Assembly: GCA_934667795.1 (NCBI GenBank)
Contig: CAKUMP010000114.1
Span: forward strand, 1 to 7,444
DNA: 7,444 nucleotides
Direction: 5' to 3'
Origin: an uncultured Chthoniobacterales bacterium
GTDB taxonomy: Bacteria; Verrucomicrobiota; Verrucomicrobiia; Chthoniobacterales; CAKUMP01
In this document: positions 1 through 6,150 of the stretch, piece after piece
How the letters are laid out: each line of letters opens with the position of its first letter
How positions within the stretch are numbered: position 1 is the first letter of the stretch
Made by a program: the position numbers and the translations under genes
The notes under the pieces: model-generated
Seen by the model: only the letters and a program-made list of their open reading frames with translations
Database searches by the model: none
What the model was told of the DNA's origin: nothing

Positions 1-2012
1 TTATTTTCAGCATCTCCGACATCTAGAAGGTAATAAAAATACCAATACTGTTTTACGTCATCGATACGTTTACGATATGGTTCATTTTCCTGAGAGAGAG
101 ATGCCTGGATTTTTTGAGATGCAGCATCCAGCAGGTGAGTTGCCTGTCCCCAGGTATTGGGTGAGCTTACTCGAAGATTTTTTGGGGACATAAAATCGTA
201 ATACGCTTTCATTTCCTGCCAGGCTGGGCCAAATGCGCGCTGCATCCAACGGTCTCTGATATTGTCCAGATTTTCGGCTGAAAGAAATGGATTCCAGAGC
301 ATTTTTGTCGCGAGATAATAACGCAGTCCGAATTTTCCAAAATTAAAATCCGTCTCGGCCTCCAGCCCTCGGAACCCCGAGTCGTAAGCCTGCTTCAGGT
401 CGTCATGAATTTTAGGAGCCAGCGGGCTTCCGGAAATTGAATGCATTGTATAATCATGATAATAGCTTTGACTCCAGATCTGATAATCGACGGAGGGCTG
501 CCCTGACAGCAACAAGCGGTATGCTTCTGCCATATCAGAAGAAGATTTGAAAGCTCTCCATTTTCCTCTTCCCCGATTTTTCGGGAAGCCTGCAATTTTA
601 ACACGAATTCTGGAATCCAGATTGAACCCCGGGGGGACGTCATGAAAGTTATAACTTAAAAGATTTACACGTAAAAGTGTGTTTTTGGGCTTTCCGGTGG
701 AAGTGAGCTGTTCTTCGGCGGGAAGGGATTTTATCCATTTATCATATTCCAGAAGTAACCATTTAGCAAAACCATAAACAGTATCACTTGCAGACTCAGG
801 ACTCCAGACTTCAATGGGCTGGTCCAAGCCTTTGAAATTGTGTAACACATATGGTTCTCCAAATTTTTTGCCTTCTTTTTCCAGGTAGTCGGGGAACCAG
901 TCGGGATTGGCAGCGAGTTCTCCAATATGTTGATAATTCAGATTCCCATCTTCTGGATCACTCTGAAAATCAAAATAGGTGGACGGGTTTTCCTGAAAAG
1001 ACAGTTCGGCTTGTTTTTTGAGTTCTTCAAAAATTGCTTCTCTTACAAAAGAAACGGAAAGGTCAATAGGATGCCCTAAAAGGCGTTCCCGCACGACCCA
1101 TTCTTTTCCATCGGATCGCCAGACGCCACTTAATTTGCTGGTAATTTCTTCGTCTCCATTTTTATTAATCCAGACCACTCCTTTATTTTCGGCGGATGCG
1201 GCCGGACGGTCTTTTTCATCGCCAAGTAAAATTTTCTGATCTGCCAGAAATCCTTGTGTGGTCCCTCTTCTTCGCATTTCACGTACAACATGACGATGAT
1301 AATGTCCCAGAGCATGTCCACTGCGGATTCTGGACATCGAACTCCCGGCCATGTGCGTTCCGATCCGCCAGCGTTTATAACTTTCCTGTACCGACTCATC
1401 TTCCGGATTATTCACCCACTCAGGACGCATGGTATTAAAACCACGATCCTGCCCGGATGTTGCCGCCAGAAAACGAATATAAAATCCGGGGCGGTCGGAA
1501 GTTTCAATATCAAACGTCAAGGGTGTATGATGATGATCCGGAACATGGATCCAATTTGGTCCCATACCTAATACTTCATACTCTACGGACTCCAGCAACC
1601 TCACCATCCCATGCGTGAGACCATCCAGGGTGTTCGCAACAATTAAAACGCGTTCCGGTTCTGTCCTTATATAAAAGGCTTCATTTGCATTATAATCATC
1701 TTCTTCGGTTGTTTTTAATGCCTCTACAATCTTTGGATCATTTTTAATCTCATCCGGCGCTTTCGCAAAGAGCATAAGAATAATCCCATTAGAAACATCT
1801 TCCTTGCGCTCGTGGGGTAACTCCCATCCTGTCATTTTCTTTACCGCTTCCTGCAGGTACTGGACACTATCGGTCATAGGATGTCTTTTAGAAAGTTTTT
1901 CATCCGTTGCGTACTGGTAATTGATGGGAGTACTTTCTTTGACCGTAAAAGGTTCCCCCATGCAGATTCCCTGCAATGCGATTGCTATAAAAATGGTAAA
2001 AAAGGTTTTCAT
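1..2012 (-). CDS. Secreted DUF4838-family protein with GH67-like N-terminal domain (3' end missing)
   Basis: The frame opens with ATG at 2012-2010 and stays open to the left edge, giving 670 residues without a stop; the C-terminus is outside the window. Residues 1-19 are a signal peptide (MKTFF, hydrophobic core, likely cut near CMG/EP), so the protein is exported. Residues about 40-170 resemble the N-terminal domain of alpha-glucuronidases: AVKKMTGWELP at 56-66, and a conserved-looking segment at 122-149 ending in EVLG. Residues about 175-610 match the DUF4838 pattern: DPEDGN at 352-357, a segment at 401-426 starting VWSPESASDT, LLSYNFHDVPP at 451-461, and a long C-terminal block at 540-608 with SGFRGLEAE, LATKMLWNP and FGPAWQEMKAYYDFM. 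DUF4838 is common in Verrucomicrobia, Planctomycetes and Lentisphaerae and is usually presumed to act on carbohydrates; the reaction is not established from sequence. The gene starts five bases after the stop of the upstream GH-like gene, so the two are surely cotranscribed. I cannot name catalytic residues. Confidence 0.85.
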   Translation of the reverse strand, partial: MKTFFTIFIAIALQGICMGEPFTVKESTPINYQYATDEKLSKRHPMTDSVQYLQEAVKKMTGWELPHERKEDVSNGIILMLFAKAPDEIKNDPKIVEALKTTEEDDYNANEAFYIRTEPERVLIVANTLDGLTHGMVRLLESVEYEVLGMGPNWIHVPDHHHTPLTFDIETSDRPGFYIRFLAATSGQDRGFNTMRPEWVNNPEDESVQESYKRWRIGTHMAGSSMSRIRSGHALGHYHRHVVREMRRRGTTQGFLADQKILLGDEKDRPAASAENKGVVWINKNGDEEITSKLSGVWRSDGKEWVVRERLLGHPIDLSVSFVREAIFEELKKQAELSFQENPSTYFDFQSDPEDGNLNYQHIGELAANPDWFPDYLEKEGKKFGEPYVLHNFKGLDQPIEVWSPESASDTVYGFAKWLLLEYDKWIKSLPAEEQLTSTGKPKNTLLRVNLLSYNFHDVPPGFNLDSRIRVKIAGFPKNRGRGKWRAFKSSSDMAEAYRLLLSGQPSVDYQIWSQSYYHDYTMHSISGSPLAPKIHDDLKQAYDSGFRGLEAETDFNFGKFGLRYYLATKMLWNPFLSAENLDNIRDRWMQRAFGPAWQEMKAYYDFMSPKNLRVSSPNTWGQATHLLDAASQKIQASLSQENEPYRKRIDDVKQYWYFYYLLDVGDAEN
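1956..2012 (-). other. Signal peptide of the DUF4838 protein
   Basis: Residues 1-19 have a short basic start (MK), a hydrophobic core (TFFTIFIAIAL) and a plausible signal peptidase I site after CMG, before EPFTV. The cysteine at residue 17 is not in a proper lipobox (preceding residues QGI), so a lipoprotein is unlikely. The exact cleavage position is an estimate. Confidence 0.8.
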
Positions 2013-2017
2013 GTATT

Positions 2018-5000
2018 TTAATCCACCGTAATCTGGACGCGTTCGACGTAATCAAAAACTTCTGTTTTGGGAGCATTGAGATCTCCCTCGGAAACCACCA
2101 GATTTTTCAAACGGATTTCCTTGTGTTTTGCGGGAGCGTAGCGCGTAAGATGAAGCGTCTTTTCCGGAAGTTCCACGATCAGTTTTTTCAAAGTGAGAGG
2201 ATAATGTACCACCCCATCCTTATCCCAACGCCACTGGCTGTTTGCCGGCCAGTGATGCCCTTCTCCGGGGTATTGTCCGGGAAGTGGAATCCCGATGTAA
2301 TGCCAACCATCGAAATTGATTCGGCTCACCCCCCAGGCATCATCTGTATTCCAATCTGAAATTTCTCCCGGCTCGAAATCTCCGGCAAGCTCTTTTCCGA
2401 GCCAGTCTGCCATCCACTCCGACCCACCGCGCGATTTGGAACCAATCGATGTCCAGCGTTGCCCACTGGCGTCCTCCAATTCAAAAATGATTCTTCCCCA
2501 TGCAGAATTCCCCTCTACCTGCAAACCGATTTCGTCCGGTTGTCCGGGCAACAGCAACCCTTCCGTGTGTTCCAGCTCGGCATACATCGGCATGGTGTCT
2601 TTTCCATGTTCAATGGGGTTCGGAGAAACTTTAATCCCTTCTTTTCCAGCTTCAAAAGTGAAATCACCTTTTCTTCTTGGAGCCATGGTATTGTAATATT
2701 CCAGCAAAGGATTTTTTTCCTCCAAAACCCGGAATCCATCCAGAGAATCCAGAGCATGAATGGCGGTCACTTTCCCTTCAGGTCCCGAATCAGGGAAATG
2801 CGGATCTCCCAACTGCACACTTTCTATTTTTGCATTTTCCGGGAGTATGACATAAGTTGGCGAAGCACTTGCTTTTAAAGTAAATGTGTGATTTTCCACT
2901 TTCACATTTTGTGTTTTGCCAAAAATATCGATGCATTCGGCCAGATCACTTCCTTCTACTTTAAAATGGAAATCCCGTTCTCCCCGAACGACCCAGAACG
3001 GGTAAATAGATTTTTTATCTATGTTTGAAAAGTGCAGGAGATAGGCACTTTCACTACCGGTGTCCAGAAAACCCACGTATTTTGTTCCATCAAACACCTG
3101 TGTAAACACGCCTATGGCAACAGCCGCAGGTTTTGGGAAAATATCAGGACGTCTGGTCAGCAAACCTACACCTCCCCAATTGCTGTGATAATAACTACTG
3201 CCAGCATCCGCGATACCACCAGGGCGAATGCGAGGCATTTCCCACGCCATGGAATGAAGGATATTACGAATCAAATAATCTGTATGCGATTTGTAACTCA
3301 AATTCCCCGGATTAGTGGATGGATAAATGGTTTCGTGTGCCTGGGACACTTTTTTATCTTGATACCCGTACGCATCCAGGAGTTGACGATCCATCCATAG
3401 ACTGGCGTTATTGCCAATGGGATCGGGAGGCTGCGTTTCCGGAAGACGACCGAAAGTAGGATTTTCGTTGCCGCCCGTATCAAACAATTCTGATGGGAAT
3501 TTATGGCGGTACATTTCCTCGCGAAGCGGAATTGGCCCATTTCCCACATGAATTTTCACGTCAGGGTATTTAGCACGCATGGCTGTTGCGGAAGACATCG
3601 CAATGTCCCACATTTGATCAAATCGCTCCTGCTCCTCATCATTCAACTTATAGGGAGGATGATCATGAAAAATATCCGGAGTGCGGGAAACATGTGAACC
3701 AGAAATGGAGTCTTCATGAAAAATCAGCATGTCCGGCAATAAGTCCGGGTGTTCTTCCTTCAGTTTTTCATAAGCCTGCACCGCATCTTTAGGATCTTTT
3801 GCCCGTGCACCAACTTTAAAGTGATTTCCTTTAATCACCTGATACTTTGCCCGTTCTTCAGGAGACGTATTGAACATCCCGTAACGCAATCCTAATTTGT
3901 ACATCGCGCTTCCAATTAAGTCATTATCGGTCGGAGTAAAGTGCTCTCCAGTAAATGCCCACGTCCCCCATGGCGCGATCTCACGGTGTTTCCTCTCATC
4001 TTTTGGCAAAACGCCAAATGCTGCCTGATACGTTACCAGCAGTTTGTCTTCCCCATGAAGCTCTACAGTAAATGGGTAATACCCGGATGATTGAACCGGC
4101 AGTGCAATTTTCTCCTCTACCATCTGCATGGGTGGGACATGCCCACTTTTCGAAACCACTTCTTTTCCATCCAGGAGAAACGACAATTTATACACCTGTT
4201 GTTCCTTGGTAATATTTTTGAGTTGCACAGAATAACCCGGAGCATTTTCTTCCTCAAAAAGGGCTGCAGACTCACTCGCTGTTATTTTTAATTGAAGCGG
4301 ACTAAGTTCTAATGTCACTCCCGCAATTTTCACCCCACTTGGCACCCCTAAAGGACGCCAGCGATAACGGTTCGGATCCGGCGTGCGTCTTGCAAGACGA
4401 ATCTCTTTGGTCAGCTCCATGTCCACAATATCACCTTCCACATATTGTGAGAACGCGGCATGCAAAGGGATTTTGATGAGTTGTAATTCCTCCCCGCGAG
4501 GAATCTCACTTTGGTAATCGCGCATGAGTACCTGGCTATCAACACTTGCTCCGCCAATGCGACGTCCTAAACGCAACGTCAGGATATTTCCATTGTCCGC
4601 ATCCGCTCGTGCCAGAACATACGCCGCCACATAATCCGCTTTAGGAACCTGTGTTAATGGAACGCGATGATCAGACAAAAAGTAGGTGCCACCATCATAC
4701 GTTTCAGTAAAATGGCTGGGATCACTCGCGGCTTCCGGCCATCCTGCTTTTTCCAATGAAAGTGTCTCGTTTTCAGAAATGTTAAATGGAACGTCTTCGA
4801 TGATGTCCTGCGAAGTCGGAGCACTCAGTAAGTGTGCAAGTTCCACGGGAAGAAATTTCTCTTCTGCTTTTGTTGCCACTTCCCGGATATTTTCTACTTT
4901 GGATTCTCCGGAAGTGATAACCGTCACATGATCCGTATTTCTTGAAGCCTGAAGCACAAGGCGTCCTTCGATCCATAGAGCAATATGTTGTGCATCATAA

Positions 5001-5386
5001 CGCAAAACTCCCTGGAGCAGTTCATCCTTGTAAGTCTTTGGCTCCAACCCTTCCACCCCCAGTGACGCGCGCGCAGCTTCCTGTGGCCAGAATATCAGCT
5101 TGGTGGTGTGGACTCTTTCCCATTTAGAACTGGAGTCCGGGCGGTGAAACTCATAAGCATTTATCGCTTCTTCTTTTTTTACCGGCAAAAGCTCTATTGC
5201 AATATCATTTTCCTTTTCTCCAACCAGTTCCAGACGGAAACCGGAAGTTTCATTCGGGATTTTTGCTTCAAAACGATAGACACCGGTTTGCTGTTTCTTC
5301 AAATCCAATATTTTTTCAGAACTATGTGCCGAATAAGTGCACAGCAATGCCATCAGTGTAAGGGGAATCCATTTTTTATATTTCAT
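2018..5386 (-). CDS. Secreted multidomain protein with putative clan GH-A glycoside hydrolase core, family unassigned
   Basis: This 1122-residue protein probably hydrolyses a glycan outside the cytoplasm; substrate unknown. Residues 1-22 form a signal peptide (MKYKK, hydrophobic core, cut near AHS/SEK). Residues about 25-360 are beta-rich, with a likely jelly-roll at 225-360 ending VKIAGVTLELSP. Residues 378-460 look like an Ig-like domain. Residues about 470-770 read as a TIM barrel: APWGTWAFTGEHF (471-483), LGLRYGMFN (498-506), YQVIKGNHFKVGARA (515-529), MLIFHED (553-559), VKIHVGNG (610-617), FDTGGNENP (635-643), SQAHETIYPS (681-690). E558 in FHED and E685 in AHET sit where the acid/base and nucleophile of retaining GH-A enzymes fall, 127 residues apart. 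Residues 770-850 resemble the beta-sandwich that often follows such barrels (DIFGK at 820-824). Residues about 855-1115 form a second beta-rich, tryptophan-rich region resembling a carbohydrate-binding module. The gene starts 13 bases after the pseudopilin stop; only a weak GGA (5393-5395) precedes its ATG. I do not recognise a named GH family; catalysis is inferred from motif placement. Confidence 0.6.
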   Translation of the reverse strand: MKYKKWIPLTLMALLCTYSAHSSEKILDLKKQQTGVYRFEAKIPNETSGFRLELVGEKENDIAIELLPVKKEEAINAYEFHRPDSSSKWERVHTTKLIFWPQEAARASLGVEGLEPKTYKDELLQGVLRYDAQHIALWIEGRLVLQASRNTDHVTVITSGESKVENIREVATKAEEKFLPVELAHLLSAPTSQDIIEDVPFNISENETLSLEKAGWPEAASDPSHFTETYDGGTYFLSDHRVPLTQVPKADYVAAYVLARADADNGNILTLRLGRRIGGASVDSQVLMRDYQSEIPRGEELQLIKIPLHAAFSQYVEGDIVDMELTKEIRLARRTPDPNRYRWRPLGVPSGVKIAGVTLELSPLQLKITASESAALFEEENAPGYSVQLKNITKEQQVYKLSFLLDGKEVVSKSGHVPPMQMVEEKIALPVQSSGYYPFTVELHGEDKLLVTYQAAFGVLPKDERKHREIAPWGTWAFTGEHFTPTDNDLIGSAMYKLGLRYGMFNTSPEERAKYQVIKGNHFKVGARAKDPKDAVQAYEKLKEEHPDLLPDMLIFHEDSISGSHVSRTPDIFHDHPPYKLNDEEQERFDQMWDIAMSSATAMRAKYPDVKIHVGNGPIPLREEMYRHKFPSELFDTGGNENPTFGRLPETQPPDPIGNNASLWMDRQLLDAYGYQDKKVSQAHETIYPSTNPGNLSYKSHTDYLIRNILHSMAWEMPRIRPGGIADAGSSYYHSNWGGVGLLTRRPDIFPKPAAVAIGVFTQVFDGTKYVGFLDTGSESAYLLHFSNIDKKSIYPFWVVRGERDFHFKVEGSDLAECIDIFGKTQNVKVENHTFTLKASASPTYVILPENAKIESVQLGDPHFPDSGPEGKVTAIHALDSLDGFRVLEEKNPLLEYYNTMAPRRKGDFTFEAGKEGIKVSPNPIEHGKDTMPMYAELEHTEGLLLPGQPDEIGLQVEGNSAWGRIIFELEDASGQRWTSIGSKSRGGSEWMADWLGKELAGDFEPGEISDWNTDDAWGVSRINFDGWHYIGIPLPGQYPGEGHHWPANSQWRWDKDGVVHYPLTLKKLIVELPEKTLHLTRYAPAKHKEIRLKNLVVSEGDLNAPKTEVFDYVERVQITVD
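2022..2027 (-). promoter_or_regulatory. Ribosome binding site of the DUF4838 gene
   Basis: On the minus strand GGTGGA lies nine bases before the ATG at 2012, inside the last codons of the upstream gene. It supports this start and suggests translational coupling, because the upstream stop (TAA, 2018-2020) falls between the site and the ATG. Confidence 0.6.
2042..2824 (-). other. C-terminal beta-rich, aromatic-rich domain of the GH-like protein
   Basis: Residues about 855-1115 follow the catalytic core and are predicted beta-rich. The stretch 1010-1054 holds W1012, W1018, F1025, W1028, Y1030, W1046, W1052 and W1054, and includes FDGWHYIGIPLPGQYPGEG, a pattern seen in galactose-binding-like sandwich modules. 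A carbohydrate-binding role is inferred from fold-like pattern and aromatic density only. Confidence 0.4.
3332..3715 (-). other. Putative catalytic segment of the GH-like protein (E558 to E685)
   Basis: The codon for E558 (GAA, 3713-3715) lies in the motif FHED after a hydrophobic strand; the codon for E685 (GAA, 3332-3334) lies in AHETIYPS. The strand-like order and spacing match the beta-4 acid/base and beta-7 nucleophile of clan GH-A. A third glutamate, E641 in GGNENP (3464-3466), lies in the likely beta-6 region and is an alternative active-site residue. Assignment is inference. Confidence 0.35.
5321..5386 (-). other. Signal peptide of the GH-like protein
   Basis: Residues 1-22: lysine-rich start (MKYKK), hydrophobic stretch WIPLTLMALL, then CTYSAHS before SEKI. 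A-H-S fits a signal peptidase I site. C16 is preceded by ALL, which does not make a convincing lipobox. Starting at the internal M12 would destroy the signal, which supports the ATG at 5386. Confidence 0.8.
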
Positions 5387-5399
5387 AATAAATCCAAAT

Positions 5400-6122
5400 T
5401 TATTGAACGATGAGCTTGCCTCTCATCATACGGTCAAAGTGGGTGATTGTGTAAAAATACCCACCATTTGTGGCATCGCCGAATGTAGGTGGCTCCGCCC
5501 AGTTATTTTGAGTGGAACGTACCAGCTTTGCTGAGCCATCAAGGAAAAACATATTTAACCCACGATTTTCGGGCTCTCCATGATATTGAGGTTTTCGTGC
5601 AGAACCTTCATCCTCCGGATTGACGCCACCATTCCCGTTCCCCCAAATCGTCCGGTTAAAATGCCCCACGACCCAGAACCCATCTCCTCCGTGATACATT
5701 TCAGACGCTAAAACGACTCGAGACAAGGGCGCCGGAATACTCTGCAATGTCCAAAACGTTTCTGTTAATGCTCCATTCCCTGTGTAAGAAAAACCCACAT
5801 TGCTTGATTTGTCTTTTAACGGGCATCGCAAATCATTCAAAGGCATGGACAAATAAGGTTCGACCCATGTTCCATAACGCAGAGCAGGCATAGGCGTTGT
5901 TCCTGTCGTTCGATTCGGTAACGTCCCATTATTGTCCGCTATGAAAAGTAACACCGCCTGCCCATAGGTGCGTACATTCGCCAGACAACGCACCGACTTG
6001 GATTCCGCCGAAATATTACGGAGACTCGCAAAAATAAGTGCTCCCAAAACGACGAGAATTCCAAGTACAACGAGCAATTCCAGCATCGTTACGCCTCGTT
6101 CTCTGGATCTTTTTTGCAACAT
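5400..6122 (-). CDS. Type II secretion-like pseudopilin (prepilin-type cleavage/methylation protein)
   Basis: This 240-residue protein is a prepilin of the type II secretion or type IV pilus class: it is inserted in the inner membrane, cut and N-methylated by a prepilin peptidase, and assembled into a short pseudopilus. The class III leader is clear: a ten-residue basic leader ending RERG, cleavage before VTMLE with Glu at +5 (E15), then a hydrophobic helix to about residue 33. After it come the usual CLANVRTYGQAV (46-57), LRCP (98-101) and near the C-terminus a histidine followed by GLNMFFLDGSAKLV (188-201). The last is the H-X(n)-DG signature of DUF1559-like pseudopilins, but with 13 residues between H181 and D195 rather than the more usual nine. 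C46 and C100 might form a disulfide. The ATG at 6122 is chosen because the leader needs these residues; no Shine-Dalgarno sequence precedes it (the 28-base gap is pyrimidine-rich there). It lies between the PEP-CTERM gene and the GH-like gene, and no other secretion component is present. Confidence 0.9.
   Translation of the reverse strand: MLQKRSRERGVTMLELLVVLGILVVLGALIFASLRNISAESKSVRCLANVRTYGQAVLLFIADNNGTLPNRTTGTTPMPALRYGTWVEPYLSMPLNDLRCPLKDKSSNVGFSYTGNGALTETFWTLQSIPAPLSRVVLASEMYHGGDGFWVVGHFNRTIWGNGNGGVNPEDEGSARKPQYHGEPENRGLNMFFLDGSAKLVRSTQNNWAEPPTFGDATNGGYFYTITHFDRMMRGKLIVQ
6093..6122 (-). other. Prepilin leader peptide
   Basis: Residues 1-10 (MLQKRSRERG), with four arginines/lysines clustered before G10. 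Prepilin peptidase is expected to cut between G10 and V11; E15 is at position +5 of the mature protein as the family requires. Confidence 0.9.
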
Positions 6123-6150
6123 AAGTTTGGAGGGTGTGAAGGTTCAGTGT
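6123..6150 (-). other. 28-base gap between PEP-CTERM gene and pseudopilin gene
   Basis: This is the longest intergenic stretch in the window. On the minus strand it reads through a pyrimidine-rich run (CACCCTCC) just before the pseudopilin ATG. There is no convincing hairpin with a T-run, no Shine-Dalgarno match and no room for a full promoter, so read-through from the upstream gene is likely. Confidence 0.7.

Noticed and set aside
1254..1571. 105-codon open frame on the plus strand
   Set aside because: It lies antisense inside the DUF4838 gene, and its translation has no recognisable domain or codon pattern; the minus-strand protein matches a family.
2316..2878. Two overlapping plus-strand open frames (126 and 139 codons)
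   Set aside because: Both are antisense to the C-terminal domain of the GH-like gene, overlap each other in different frames and give low-quality translations.
5321..5386. Lipoprotein signal in the GH-like protein (cysteine at residue 16)
   Set aside because: The residues before the cysteine (ALL) do not fit a lipobox, while a normal signal peptidase I site follows at AHS/SEK.
6123..6150. Possible small hairpin (TGAA-CC-TTCA) as a terminator
   Set aside because: The stem is only four pairs with a two-base loop, the flanks do not pair, and no T-run follows on the minus strand.
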